64,000 nt of DNA from Petrolisthes cinctipes (GCA_033782935.1 JAWQEG010001393.1:326001-390000); one strand, 5' to 3'; shown: positions 25,653-40,047, numbered from the stretch's first letter. The notes: a model not told the origin generated them from the sequence alone. Translations and numbers: made by a program.

Positions 25653-26651
25653 TGGGACCAAAAAATATCGAATTTTCGGGTGTTTTGAGGTTGAATTAGG
25701 GATATAAACGGGTGCAGAAGATGCATACACATATCGACTTTGGGCACCTAAAATATCGATTTTCAGCATGTTTTGGGCCTGTATTTTGAAAATACTCTAA
25801 TACGGAGTAGTTATGTACAGATCGCTTCTGGGACCCCAAAATACCGAGTTTTCGGGTGTTTTGTGCCTGAATTTGAGATATAAACGGATACAGAAGATGC
25901 ATGTACATATCGACTTTTGGGCACCTAAAATATCGATTTTCAGTAAGTTTTGGGCCTGTAATTTGAAAATACTCTAACACGAAGTAGGCATGTACAGTTC
26001 GCTTCTGGGACCCCAAAATATCGAATTTTCGGGTGTTTTGGGCTGAATTTGAGATATCGACTTTGGGCACCTAAAATATCGATTTTTATCATGTTTTGTG
26101 CCTATATTTTAAAAACATTCTAACACTGAGTAGGCATGTACAGATCGCTTCTGGGATCCCAAAATACCGAATTTTCGGGTGTTTTGAGACTGAATTTGAG
26201 ATATAAACGGGTACAGAAGATGCATGCACTTATCGACTTTTGGGCACCTAAAAGATCGATTTTCAGTATGTTTTGGGCCTGTATTTTGAAAATACTCTAA
26301 CACGGAGTAGACATGTACAGATCGATTCTGGGACCCCTAAATATCGAATTTTCGGGTGTTTTGGGCCTGAATTTGAGATATCGACTTTGGGAACCTAAAA
26401 TATCGATTTTTAGCATGTTTTGGGCCTATATTTTGAAAATTTTCTAGCAGTAAGTAGGCATGTACAGATAAATTCTTGGACCCAAAAATATCGAATTTTT
26501 GGGTGTTTTGAGCCTGAATTTGAGATATAAACGGGTACAGAAGATGCATGCTCATATCGACTTTGGAAACTTAAAATATCGATTTTTTGCATGTTTTGAG
26601 CCTATATTTTGAAAACATTCTAGCACTGAGTATGCATGTACAGATCGCTTC
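25653..26651. repeat. 999-bp hexamer HOR, copy 2
   Basis: Spacings are 176, 177, 146, 177, 147 and 176 bp. This copy is type B: the fifth landmark reads AGATCGATTCTGGGACCCCT. One base is lost in the third unit (TTTTGGGCTGAATTTG near 26034), and a private CAGATAAATTCTTGG lies near 26465. Confidence 0.92.
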
Positions 26652-27650
26652 TGGGACCAAAAAATATCGAATTTTCGGGTGTTTTGAGGTTGAATTTGGG
26701 ATATAAACGGGTGCAGAAGATGCATACACATATCGACTTTGGTCACCTAAAATATCGATTTTCAGCATGTTTTGGGCCTGTATTTTGAAAATACTCTAAT
26801 ACGGAGTAGTTATGTACAGATCGCTTCTGGGACCCCAAAATACCGAGTTTTCGGGTGTTTTGTGCCTGAATTTGAGATATAAACGGATACAGAAGATGCA
26901 TGTACATATCGACTTTTGGGCACCTAAAATATCGATTTTCAGTAAGTTTTGGGCCTGTAATTTGAAAATACTCTAACACGAAGTAGGCATGTACAGTTCG
27001 CTTCTGGGACCCCAAAATATCGAATTTTCGGGTGTTTTGGGGCTGAATTTGAGATATCGACTTTGGGCACCTAAAATATCGATTTTTATCATGTTTTGTG
27101 CCTATATTTTAAAAACATTCTAACACTGAGTAGGCATGTACAGATCGCTTCTGGGATCCCAAAATACCGATTTTTCGGGTTTTTTGAGCCTGAATTTGAG
27201 ATATAAACGGGTACAGAAGATGCATGCACTTATCGACTTTTGGGCACCTAAAAGATCGATTTTCAGTATGTTTTGGGCCTGTATTTTGAAAATACTCTAA
27301 CACGGAGTAGACATGTACAGTTCGTTCTTGGGACCCCAAAATATCGAATTTTCGGGTGTTTTGGGCCTGAATTTGAGATATCCACTTTGGGAACCTAAAA
27401 TATCGATTTTTCGCATGTTTTGGGCCTATATTTTAAAAATATTCTAGCACTAAGTAGGCATGTACAGCTCACTTCTGGGACCCCAAAATATCGAATTTTG
27501 GGTGTTTTAAGCCTGAATTTGAGATATAAACGGGTACAGAAGATGCATGAACATATCGACTTTGGAAACTTAAAATATCGATTTTTTGCATGTTTTGAGC
27601 CTATATTTTGAAAACATTCTAGCACTGAGTATGCATGTACAGATCGCTTC
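26652..27650. repeat. 999-bp hexamer HOR, copy 3
   Basis: Type A again, with AGTTCGTTCTTGGGACC near 27318. It is closer to copy 1 (offset 1998) than to copy 2, including the rare GATTTTTCGGGTTTTTTGAG half B at about 27169. Confidence 0.92.
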
Positions 27651-28650
27651 TGGGACCAAAAAATATCGAATTTTCAGGTGTTTTGAGGTTGAATTTGGGA
27701 TATAAACGGGTGCAGAAGATGCATACACATATTGACTTTGGGCACCTAAAATATCGATTTTGAGCATGTTTTGGGCTTGTATTATGAAAATACTCTAACA
27801 CGGAGTAGATATGTACAGATCGCTTCTGGGACCCCAAAATACCGAATTTTCGGGTGTTTTGAGCGTGAATTTGAGATATAAACGGGTACAGAAGATGCAT
27901 GTACATATCGACTTTTGGGCACAAAAAATATCGATTTTCAGTAAGTTTTGGGCCTGTAATTTGAAAATACTCTAACACGAAGTAGGCATGTACAGTTCGC
28001 TTCTGGGACCCCAAAATATCGAATTTTCGGGTGTTTTGGGGCTGAATTTGAGATATCGACTTTGGGCACCTAAAATATCGATTTTTATCATGTTTTGTGC
28101 CTATATTTTAAAAACATTCTAACACTGAGTAGGCATGTACAGATCGCTTCTGGGATCCCAAAATACCGAATTTTCGGGTGTTTTGAGCCTGAATTTGAGA
28201 TATAAACGGGTACAGAAGATGCATGCACTTATCGACTTTTGGGCACCTAAAAGATCGATTTTCAGTATGTTTTGGGCCTGTATTTTGAAAATACTCTAAC
28301 ACGGAGTAGACATGTACAGATCGATTCTGGGACCCCTAAATATCGAATTTTCGGGTGTTTTGGGCCTGAATTTGAGATATCGACTTTGGGAACCTAAAAT
28401 ATCGATTTTTAGCATGTTTTGGGCCTATATTTTGAAAATTTTCTAGCACTAAGTAGGCATGTACAGATCACTTCTTGGACCCAAAAATATCGAATTTTTG
28501 GGTGTTTTGAGCCTGAATTTGAGATATAAACGGGTACAGAAGATGCATGCTCATATCGACTTTGGAAATTTAAAATATTGATTTTTTGCATGTTTTGAGC
28601 CTATATTTTGAAAACATTCTAGCACTGAGTAGGCATGTACAGATCGCTTC
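27651..28650. repeat. 1000-bp hexamer HOR, copy 4
   Basis: Type B, with AGATCGATTCTGGGACCCCT near 28317. Its second monomer carries CACAAAAAATATCG (near 27921), an exchange not seen in copy 2, so homogenisation between B copies is incomplete. Confidence 0.92.
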
Positions 28651-29825
28651 TGGGACCAAAAAATATCGAATTTTCGGGTGTTTTGAGGTTGAATTTGGGA
28701 TATAAACGGGTGCAGAAGATGCATACACATATTGACTTTGGGCACCTAAAATATCGATTTTCAGCATGTTTTGGGCCTGTATTTTGAAAATACTCTAATA
28801 CGGAGTAGTTATGTACAGATCGCTTCTGGGACCCCAAAATACCGAGTTTTCGGGTGTTTTGTGCCTGAATTTGAGATATAAACGGATACAGAAGATGCAT
28901 GTACATATCGACTTTTGGGCACCTAAAATATAGATTTTCAGTAAGTTTTGGGCCTGTAATTTGAAAATACTCTAACACGAAGTAGGCATGTACAGTTCGC
29001 TTCTGGGACCCCAAAATATCGAATTTTCGGGTGTTTTGGGGATGAATTTGAGATATCGACTTTGGGCACCTAAAATATCGATTTTTATCATGTTTTGTGC
29101 CTATATTTTAAAAACATTCTAACACTGAGTAGGCATGTACAGATCGCTTCTGGGATCCCAAAATACCGATTTTTCGGGTGTTTTGAGCCTGAATTTGAGA
29201 TATAAACGGGTACAGAAGATGCATGCACTTATCGACTTTTGGGCACCTAAAAGATCGATTTTCAGTATGTTTTGGGCCTGTATTTTGAAAATACTCTAAC
29301 ACGGAGTAGACATGTTCAGTTCGTTCTTGGGACCCCAAAATATCGAATTTTCGGGTGTTTTGGGCCTGAATTTGAGATATCGACTTTGGGAACCTAAAAT
29401 ATCGATTTTTCGCATGTTTTGGGCCTATATTTTAAAAATATTCTAGCACTAAGTAGGCATGTACAGCTCACTTCTGGGACCCCAAAATATCGAATTTTGG
29501 GTGTTTTAAGCCTGAATTTGAGATATAAACGGGTACAGAAGATGCATGAACATATCGACTTTGGAAACTTAAAATATCGATTTTTTGCATGTTTTGAGCC
29601 TATATTTTGAAAACATTCTAGCACTGAGTAGGCATGTACAGATCGCTTCTGGGACCAAAAAATTTCGAATTTTCAGGTGTTTTGAGGTTGAATTTGGGAT
29701 ATAAACGGGTGCAGAAGATGCATACACATATTGACTTTGGGCACCTAAAATATCGATTTTGAGCATGTTTTGGGCCTGTATTATGGAAATACTCTAACAC
29801 GGAGTAGATATGTACAGATCGCTTC
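28651..29825. repeat. 999-bp hexamer HOR, copy 5, and start of copy 6
   Basis: Type A, with AGTTCGTTCTTGGGACC near 29316. A sixth copy starts at 29650 but breaks after one monomer. At 29826-30003 the next expected pair (177 + 147 bp) is replaced by a single 177-bp unit, which ends the regular array. Confidence 0.9.
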
Positions 29826-31882
29826 TGGGACCCCAAAATACCGAATTTTCGGGTGTTTTGAGCCTGAATTTGAGATATAAACGGGTACAGAAGATGCATG
29901 TACATATCGACTTTTGGGCACCAAAAATATCGATTTTTAGCATGTTTTGGGCCTATATTTTAAAAACATTCTAGTACTGAGTAGGCATGTACAGATCGCT
30001 TCTGGGACCACAAAATACCGAATTTTCTGGTGTTTTGAGCCTGAATTTGAGATATAAACGGGTACAGAAGATGCATCCACATATCGACTTTTGGGCACCT
30101 AAAAGATCGATTTTCAGTATGTTTTGGGCCTGTATATTTAAAAAACTCTAATACGGAGTAGGCATGTACAGATCGCTTCTGGGACCCCAAAATATCGGGT
30201 TTTCGTGCGTTTTTGGCCTGAATTTGAGATATCGACTTTGGGCACCTAAATTATCGATTTTTAGCATGTTTTGAGCCTATATTTTGAAAATATTCTAGAA
30301 CTAAGTAGGCATGTACAGATCACTTCTGGGACCCCAAAATATCGAATTTTCGGGTGTTTGGAGCCTGAATTTGAGATATAAACGGGTCTAGAAGATGCAT
30401 GCACGTATCGACTTTGGACACTTAAAATATCGATTTTTAGCAGGTTTCGTTCCTATATTTTGAAAACATTCTAGCACTGAGGAGGCATGTACAGATCGCT
30501 TCTGGGACCAAAAAATATAGAATTTTCGGGTGTTTTAAGGTTGAATTTGGGATATAAACGGGTGCAGAAGATGCATACACATATTGACTTTGGTCACCTA
30601 AAATATCGATTTTCAGCATGTTTTGGGCCTGTATTTTGAAAATACTCAAACACGGAGTGGGTATGTACAGATCGCTTCTAGGACCCCAAAATATCGAATT
30701 TTCGGGTGTTTAAGGACTGAAATTGAGATATCAACTTTGGGCACCTAAAATATCGATTTTTAGCATGTTTTGGGCCTATATTTTGAAAACATTCTAGCAC
30801 TGAGTAGGCATGTACAGATCGCTTCTGGGACCCCGAAATACCGAATTTTCGGGTGTTTTGAGCCTGAATTTGAGATATAAACGGGTACAGAAAATGCATG
30901 CACATATTGACTTTGGGCACCTAAAATATCGATTTTCAGCATGTTTTGGGACTGTATTTTGAAAATACTCTAACACGGAGTAGGCATGTACAGATCGCTT
31001 CTGGGACCCAAAAATATAGAATTTTCGGGTGTTTTGAGCCTGAATTTGAGATATAAACAGGTACTGAAGATGCATGCACATATCGACTTTTGGGCACTTA
31101 AAATATCGATTTTGAGCATGTTTTGGGTCTGTTTCTTGAAAACATTCTAACAAGGTGTAGGAATGTACAGATCGCTTCTAAGACCCAAAAATACCGAATT
31201 TTCGTGTGTTTTAGGCCTCAATTTGAGATATCGACTTTGGGCACCTAAAATATCGATTTTTAGCATGTTTTGGGCCTATATTTTGAAAATATTCTAGCAC
31301 TAAGTAGGCATGTACAGATCACTTCTTGGACTCCAAAATATCGAATTTTTTGGTGTTTTGAGCCTGAATTTGAGATATAAACGGATACAGAAGATGCATG
31401 CACATATCGACTTTGGAAACTTAAAATATCGATTTTTTGCATGTTTTGAGCCTATATTTTGAAAACATTCTAGCACTGAGTAGGCATGTACAGATCGCTT
31501 CTGGGACCAGAAAAAATCGAATTTTCGGGTGTTTTGAGGTTGAATTTGGGATATAAACGGGTGCAGAAGATGCATACACATATTGACTTTGGGCACCTAA
31601 AATATCGATTTTCAGCATGTTTTGGGCCTGTATTTTGAAAATACTCTAACACGGAGTAGGTATGTACAGATTGCTTCTGGGACCCCAAAATACCGAATTT
31701 TCGGGTGTTTTGAGCCTGAATTTGAGATATAAACGGGTACATAAGATGCATGTACATATCGACTATTGGGCATCTAAAAGATCGATTTTCAGTAAGTTTT
31801 GAGCCTGTAATTTGAAAATACTCTAACACGAAGTAGGCATGTACAGTTCGCTTCTGGGACCCCAAAATATCGAATTTTCGGA
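29826..31882. repeat. Mixed monomers between two HOR domains
   Basis: The stretch contains single relatives of neighbouring families, including the GGGTTTTCGTGCG S unit (near 30195) and a half A ending with TCCTATATTTTG after GCAGGTTTCG (near 30440). Positions 31300-31880 resemble parts of the hexamer array and of 43.4-44.6 kb. I see no repeat unit larger than the monomer that is tandem here. Confidence 0.72.
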
Positions 31883-34541
31883 TGTTTTGGGCCTGAATTT
31901 GAGATATCGACTTTGGGCACCTAAAATATCGATTTTTAGCATGTTTTGGGCCTATATTTTAAAAACATTCTAGCACTGAGTAGGCATGTACAGATCGCTT
32001 CTGGGACCCCAAAATACCGAATTTTCGGGTGTTTTGAGCCTGAATTTGAGATATAAACGGGTACAGAAGATGCATGCACATATCGACTTTTGGGCACCTA
32101 AAACATCGATATTCAGTATGTTTTGGGCCTGTATTTTGAAAATACTCTAACACGGAGTAGGCATGTACAGTTCGCTTCTGGGACCCCAAAATATCGAATT
32201 TTCGGGTGTTTTGGGCCTGATTTTGAGATATCGACTTTGGGAACCTAAAATATCGATTTTTAGCATGTTTTGGGCCTATATTTAAAAAATATTCTAGTAC
32301 TAAGTAGGCATGTACAGCTCACTTCTGGGACCCCAAAATATCGAATTTTGGGTGTTTTGATCCTGATTTTGAGATATAAACGGGTACAGAAGATGCATGC
32401 ACATCTCTACTTTGGTCACCTAAAATATCGATTTTTAGCATGTTTTGGGCCTGTATTTTGAAAATACTCTAACACGGAGTAGGCACGTACAGATCGCTTC
32501 TGGGACCCCAAAATATCGAATTTTCGGTTTTTGAAGCCTGAATTTGAGATATAAACGGGTATAGAAGATGCATCCACATATCGACTTTTGGGCACCTTAA
32601 AGATCGATTTTCAGTATGTTTTGGGCCTGTATATTGAAAAAAACTCTAATACGGAGTAGGCATGTACAGATCGCTTCTGGGACCCCAAAATATCGCGTTT
32701 TCGTGCGTTTTGGGCCTGAATTTGAGATATAGACTTTGGGCACCTAAATTATCGATTTTTAACATGTTTTGGGCCTATATTTTGAAAATATTCTAGAACT
32801 AAGAAAGGCATGTACAGATCACTTTTGGGACCAAAAAATATCGAATTTTCGGGTGTTTTGAGGTTGAATTTGGGATATAAACGGGTGCAGAAGATGCATA
32901 CACATATTGACTTTGGTCACCTAAAATATCGATTTTCAGCATGTTTTGGGCCTGTATTTTGATAATACTCAAACACGGAGTAGGCAAGTACAGATCACTT
33001 CTGGGACCTTAAAATATCGAATTTTCAGGTGTTTGGAGCCTGAATTTGAGATATAAACGGGTACAGAAGATGCATTCACATATCGACTTTTGGGCACCAA
33101 AAATATCGATTATCTGTATGTTTTGGGCCTGTATTTTATAAAAACTCTAACACGGAGTAGGTATGTACAGATCGCGTCTAAGACCCCAAAATATCGAATT
33201 TTCGGATGTTTAAGGACTGAATTTGAGATATAGACTTTGGGCACCTAAAATATCGATTTTTAGCATGTTTTGGGCCTATATTTTGAGAACATTCTAGCAC
33301 TGAGTAGGCATGAACAGATCGCTTCTGGGACCCCGAAATATCGAATTTTCGGGTGTTTTGAGCCTGAATTTGAGATATAAACGGGTGCAGAAAATGCATG
33401 CACATATTGACTTTGGGCACATAAAATATCGATTTTCAGCATGTTTTGTGCCTGTATCTTGAAAATACTCTAACACGGAGTAGGCATGTACAGATCGCTT
33501 CTGGGACCCAAAAATATAGAATTTTCGGGTGTTTTGAGCCTGAATTTGAGATATAAACAGGTACTGAAGATGCATACGCATATTAACTTTGGGCACCTAA
33601 AATATCGATTTTCAGCATGTTTTGGGCCTGTATCTGAGTAGGCATGTACAGATCGCTTCTGGGACCCCAAAATATCGAATTTTCGGGTGTTTGGAGCCTG
33701 AATTTGAGATATAAACGGGTACAGAAGATGCATGCACATATCGACTTTTGGGCACCTAAAAGATTGAGTTTCAGTATGTTATGGGCCTGTATTTTGAAAA
33801 TACTCTAACACGGAGTAAGCATGTACAGTTCGCTTGTGGGACCCCAAAATATCGAATTTTCAGTTGTTTTGGGCCTGAATTTGAGATATCGACTTTAGGC
33901 ACCTAAAATATCGATTTTTAGCATGTTTTGAGCCTATATTTTGAAAACATTCTAGCACTGAGTAGGCATGTACAGATCACTTCTGGGACCCCAAAATATC
34001 GAATTTTCGGGTGTTTTGATCCTGAATTTGAGATATAAACGGGTACAGAAGATGCATGCACATATCGACTTTGGACACTTAAAATATCGATTTTTAGCAT
34101 GTTTTGAGCATATATTTTGAAAACCTTCTAGCACTGAGTAGGCATGTACAGTTCGCTTCTGGGACCCAAAAAATATCGAATTTTCGGGTGTTTTGAGGTT
34201 GAAATTGGGATATAAACGGGTACAGAAGATGCATACACATATTGACTTTGGTCACCTAAAATATCGATTTTCAGCATGTTTTGGGCCTGTATTTTGAAAA
34301 TACTTTAACATGGAGTAGGCAAGTACAGATCGCTTCTGGGACCCCAAAATATCGAATGTTCGGGTGTTAGGAGCCTTAGTTTGAGATATAAACGGGTACA
34401 GAAGATACATCCACATATCGACCTTTGGGCACCTAAAAGATCGATTTTCAGTATGTTTTGGGCCTGTATATTGAAAATACTCTAACACGGAGTAGGCATG
34501 TACAGATCTATTCTGGGACCCTAAAATATCGAATTTTCGGG
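31883..34541. repeat. 2659-bp HOR, copy 1 (deleted form)
   Basis: This is repeated directly downstream, first at an offset of 2659 bp (31883-33565 against 34542-36224) and then at an offset of 3012 bp (33576-34541 against 36588-37553). The 353-bp step equals two L monomers. In this copy a hybrid monomer is visible. Its left side reads AAACAGGTACTGAAGATGCA and its right side ACGCATATTAACTTTGGGC. In the other copy these two sides belong to separate monomers. Confidence 0.9.
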
Positions 34542-37500
34542 TGTTTTGGGCCTGAATTTGAGATATCGACTTTGGGCACCTAAAATATCGATTTTTAGCA
34601 TGTTTTGGGCCTATATTTTAAAAACATTCTAGCACTGAGTAGGCATGTACAGATCGCTTCTGGGACCCCAAAATACCGAATTTTCGGGTGTTTTGAGCCT
34701 GAATTTGAGATATAAACGGGTACAGAAGATGCATGCACATATCGACTTTTGGGCACCTAAAACATCGATATTCAGTATGTTTTGGGCCTGTATTTTGAAA
34801 ATACTCTAACACGGAGTAGGCATGTACAGTTCGCTTCTGGGACCCCAAAATATCGAATTTTCGGGTGTTTTGGGCCTGATTTTGAGATATCGACTTTGGG
34901 AACCTAAAATATCGATTTTTAGCATGTTTTGGGCCTATATTTAAAAAATATTCTAGTACTAAGTAGGCATGTACAGCTCACTTCTGGGACCCCAAAATAT
35001 CGAATTTTGGGTGTTTTGATCCTGATTTTGAGATATAAACGGGTACAGAAGATGCATGCACATCTCTACTTTGGTCACCTAAAATATCGATTTTTAGCAT
35101 GTTTTGGGCCTGTATTTTGAAAATACTCTAACACGGAGTAGGCACGTACAGATCGCTTCTGGGACCACAAAATATCGAATTTTCGGTTTTTGAAGCCTGA
35201 ATTTGAGATATAAACGGGTATAGAAGATGCATCCACATATCGACTTTTGGGCACCTTAAAGATCGATTTTCAGTATGTTTTGGGCCTGTATATTGAAAAA
35301 AACTCTAATACGGAGTAGGCATGTACAGATCGCTTCTGGGACCCCAAAATATCGCGTTTTCGTGCGTTTTGGGCCTGAATTTGAGATATAGACTTTGGGC
35401 ACCTAAATTATCGATTTTTAACATGTTTTGGGCCTATATTTTGAAAATATTCTAGAACTAAGAAAGGCATGTACAGATCACTTTTGGGACCAAAAAATAT
35501 CGAATTTTCGGGTGTTTTGAGGTTGAATTTGGGATATAAACGGGTGCAGAAGATGCATACACATATTGACTTTGGTCACCTAAAATATCGATTTTCAGCA
35601 TGTTTTGGGCCTGTATTTTGATAATACTCAAACACGGAGTAGGCAAGTACAGATCACTTCTGGGACCTTAAAATATCGAATTTTCAGGTGTTTGGAGCCT
35701 GAATTTGAGATATAAACGGGTACAGAAGATGCATTCACATATCGACTTTTGGGCACCAAAAATATCGATTATCTGTATGTTTTGGGCCTGTATTTTATAA
35801 AAACTCTAACACGGAGTAGGTATGTACAGATCGCGTCTAAGACCCCAAAATATCGAATTTTCGGATGTTTAAGGACTGAATTTGAGATATAGACTTTGGG
35901 CACCTAAAATATCGATTTTTAGCATGTTTTGGGCCTATATTTTGAGAACATTCTAGCACTGAGTAGGCATGAACAGATCGCTTCTGGGACCCCGAAATAT
36001 CGAATTTTCGGGTGTTTTGAGCCTGAATTTGAGATATAAACGGGTGCAGAAAATGCATGCACATATTGACTTTGGGCACATAAAATATCGATTTTCAGCA
36101 TGTTTTGTGCCTGTATCTTGAAAATACTCTAACACGGAGTAGGCATGTACAGATCGCTTCTGGGACCCAAAAATATAGAATTTTCGGGTGTTTTGAGCCT
36201 GAATTTGAGATATAAACAGGTACTGAAGATGCATGCACATATCGCCTTTTGGGCACTTAAAATATCGATTTTGAGCATGTTTTGGGTCTGTATCTTGAAA
36301 ACATTCTAACTAGGAGTAGGAATGTACAGATCGCTTCTAAGACCCAAAAATACCGAATTTTCGGGTGTTTTGAGCATGAATTTGAGCTATAAACAGGTAC
36401 AGAAGATGCATGCACATATCGACTTTGGACACTTAAAATATCGATTTTTAGCATGTTTTGAACCTATATTTTGAAAACATTCTAGCACTGAGTAGGCATG
36501 TGCAGATCGCTTCTGGGACCCAAAAATATCGAATTTTCGGGTGTTTTGAGGTTTAATTTGAGATATAAACGAGTGCAGAAGATGCATACGCATATTAACT
36601 TTGGGCACCTAAAATATCGATTTTCAGCATGTTTTGGGCCTGTATCTGAGTAGGCATGTACAGATCGCTTCTGGGACCCCAAAATATCGAATTTTCGGGT
36701 GTTTGGAGCCTGAATTTGAGATATAAACGGGTACAGAAGATGCATGCACATATCGACTTTTGGGCACCTAAAAGATTGAGTTTCAGTATGTTATGGGCCT
36801 GTATTTTGAAAATACTCTAACACGGAGTAAGCATGTACAGTTCGCTTGTGGGACCCCAAAATATCGAATTTTCAGTTGTTTTGGGCCTGAATTTGAGATA
36901 TCGACTTTAGGCACCTAAAATATCGATTTTTAGCATGTTTTGAGCCTATATTTTGAAAACATTCTAGCACTGAGTAGGCATGTACAGATCACTTCTGGGA
37001 CCCCAAAATATCGAATTTTCGGGTGTTTTGATCCTGAATTTGAGATATAAACGGGTACAGAAGATGCATGCACATATCGACTTTGGACACTTAAAATATC
37101 GATTTTTAGCATGTTTTGAGCATATATTTTGAAAACCTTCTAGCACTGAGTAGGCATGTACAGTTCGCTTCTGGGACCCAAAAAATATCGAATTTTCGGG
37201 TGTTTTGAGGTTGAAATTGGGATATAAACGGGTACAGAAGATGCATACACATATTGACTTTGGTCACCTAAAATATCGATTTTCAGCATGTTTTGGGCCT
37301 GTATTTTGAAAATACTTTAACATGGAGTAGGCAAGTACAGATCGCTTCTGGGACCCCAAAATATCGAATGTTCGGGTGTTAGGAGCCTTAGTTTGAGATA
37401 TAAACGGGTACAGAAGATACATCCACATATCGACCTTTGGGCACCTAAAAGATCGATTTTCAGTATGTTTTGGGCCTGTATATTGAAAATACTCTAACAC

Positions 37501-37553
37501 GGAGTAGGCATGTACAGATCTATTCTGGGACCCTAAAATATCGAATTTTCGGG
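34542..37553. repeat. 3012-bp HOR, copy 2 (undeleted form)
   Basis: Duplicate of 31883-34541 that keeps two extra monomers between the landmarks at 36161, 36338 and 36514. Differences elsewhere are scattered single bases, for example GGACCACAAAATATC at 35163 against GGACCCCAAAATATC at 32504. The end overlaps the first 10-mer described in the next entry. Confidence 0.9.
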
Positions 37554-38359
37554 TGTTTTGGGCCTGAATTTGAGATATCGACTTTGGGCACCTAAAATAT
37601 CGATTTTTAGCATGTTTTGGGCCTATATTTTGAAAATATTCTAGCACTGAGTAGGCATGTACAGATTGCTTCTGGGACCCCAAAATATCAAATTTTCGGG
37701 TGTTTTGATCTTGAATTTGAGATATAAACTTGTACAGAAGATGCATGCACATATCGACTTTTGGGCACCTAAAATATCGATTTTGAGCATGTTTTGGGTC
37801 TGAATCTTGAAAACATTCTAACTAGGAGTAGACATGTACAGATCGCTTCTAGGACAAAAAAATACCGAATGTTCGGGTTTTTTGAGGTTGAATTTGGGAT
37901 ATAAACGAGTGCAGAAGATGCATACACATATTAACTTTGGGCACCTAAAATATCGATTTTGAGCATGTTTTGGGTCTGTATCTTGAAAACATTCTAACTA
38001 GGAGTAGGAATGTACAGATCGCTTCTAAGACCCAAAAATACCGAATTTTCGGGTGTTTTGAGCCTGAATTTGAGATATAAACGGGTACAGAAGATGCATG
38101 CACATATCGACTTTGGACACTTAAAATAACGATTTTTAGCATGTTTTGAGCCTATATTTTGAAAACATTCTAGCACTGAGTATTCATGTACAGATCGCTT
38201 CTGGAACCCAAAAATATCGTATTTTCGGGTGTTTTGAGGTTGAATTTGGGATATAAACGGGTTCTGAAGATGCATACACATATTGACTTTGTGCACCTAA
38301 AATATCGATTTTCAGTATGTTTTGGGCCTGTATCTGAGTAGGCATGTACAGATCGCTTC
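36672..38359. repeat. 10-monomer HOR, 1688 bp, copy 1
   Basis: Landmarks at 36672, 36849, 36996, 37172, 37349, 37526, 37673, 37850, 38026 and 38202 give spacings of 177, 147, 176, 177, 177, 147, 177, 176, 176 and 158 bp, totalling 1688. It starts inside the 3012-bp unit, so the two duplications are nested and overlapping. A related but shorter version is at 47556-48890. Confidence 0.92.
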
Positions 38360-40047
38360 TGGGACCCCAAAATATCGAATTTTCGGGTGTTTGGAGCCTG
38401 AATTTGAGATATAAACGGGTAGAGAAGATGCATGCACATATCGACTTTTGGGCACCTAAAAGATTGATTTTCAGTATGTTATGGGCCTGTATTTTGAAAA
38501 TACTCTAACACGGAGTAAGCATGTACAGTTCGCTTGTGGGACCCCAAAATATCGAATTTTCAGTTGTTTTGGGCCTGAATTTGAGATATCGACTTTAGGC
38601 ACCTAAAATATCGATTTTTAGCATGTTTTGAGCCTATATTTTGAAAACATTCTAGCACTGAGTAGGCATGTACAGATCACTTCTGGGACCCCAAAATATC
38701 GAATTTTCGGGTGTTTTGATCCTGAATTTGAGATATAAACGGGTACAGAAGATGCATGCACATATCGACTTTGGACACTTAAAATATCGATTTTTAGCAT
38801 GTTTTGAGCATATATTTTGAAAACCTTCTAGCACTGAGTAGGCATGTACAGTTCGCTTCTGGGACCCAAAAAATATCGAATTTTCGGGTGTTTTGAGGTT
38901 GAAATTGGGATATAAACGGGTACAGAAGATGCATACACATATTGACTTTGGTCACCTAAAATATCGATTTTCAGCATGTTTTGGGCCTGTATTTTGAAAA
39001 TACTTTAACATGGAGTAGGCAAGTACAGATCGCTTCTGGGACCCCAAAATATCGAATGTTCGGGTGTTAGGAGCCTTAGTTTGAGATATAAACGGGTACA
39101 GAAGATACATCCACATATCGACCTTTGGGCACCTAAAAGATCGATTTTCAGTATGTTTTGGGCCTGTATATTGAAAATACTCTAACACGGAGTAGGCATG
39201 TACAGATCTCTTCTGGGACCCTAAAATATCGAATTTTCGGGTGTTTTGGGCCTGAATTTGAGATATCGACTTTGGGCACCTAAAATATCGATTTTTAGCA
39301 TGTTTTGGGCCTATATTTTGAAAATATTCTAGCACTGAGTAGGCATGTACAGATTGCTTCTGGGACCCCAAAATATCAAATTTTCGGGTGTTTTGATCTT
39401 GAATTTGAGATATAAACTTGTACAGAAGATGCATGCACATATCGACTTTTGGGCACCAAAAATAGCGATTTTGAGCATGTTTTGGGTCTGAATCTTGAAA
39501 ACATTCTAACTAGGAGTAGACATGTACAGATCGCTTCTAGGACCCAAAAATACCGAATGTTCGGGTTTTTTGAGGTTGAATTTGGGATATAAACGAGTGC
39601 AGAAGATGCATACACATATTAACTTTGGGCACCTAAAATATCGATTTTGAGCATGTTTTGGGTCTGTATCTTGAAAACATTCTAACTAGGAGTAGGAATG
39701 TACAGATCGCTTCTAAGACCCAAAAATACCGAATTTTCGGGTGTTTTGAGCCTGAATTTGAGATATAAACGGGTACAGAAGATGCATGCACATATCGACT
39801 TTGGACACTTAAAATAAAGATTTTTAGCATGTTTTGAGCCTATATTTTGAAAACATTCTAGCACTGAGTATTCATGTACAGATCGCTTCTGGAACCCAAA
39901 AATATCGTATTTTCGGGTGTTTTGAGGTTGAATTTGGGATATAAACGGGTTCTGAAGATGCATACACATATTGACTTTGTGCACCTAAAATATCGATTTT
40001 CAGTATGTTTTGGGCCTGTATCTGAGTAGGCATGTACAGATCGCTTC
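38360..40047. repeat. 10-monomer HOR, 1688 bp, copy 2
   Basis: Same ten units as 36672-38359 with few substitutions: TCTCTTCTGG at 39208 against TCTATTCTGG at 37520, and GGACCCAAAAATACC near 39540 where the first copy has GGACAAAAAAATACC. A third copy begins at 40048 and runs for about three monomers (40225, 40372, 40548) before diverging. Confidence 0.92.
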
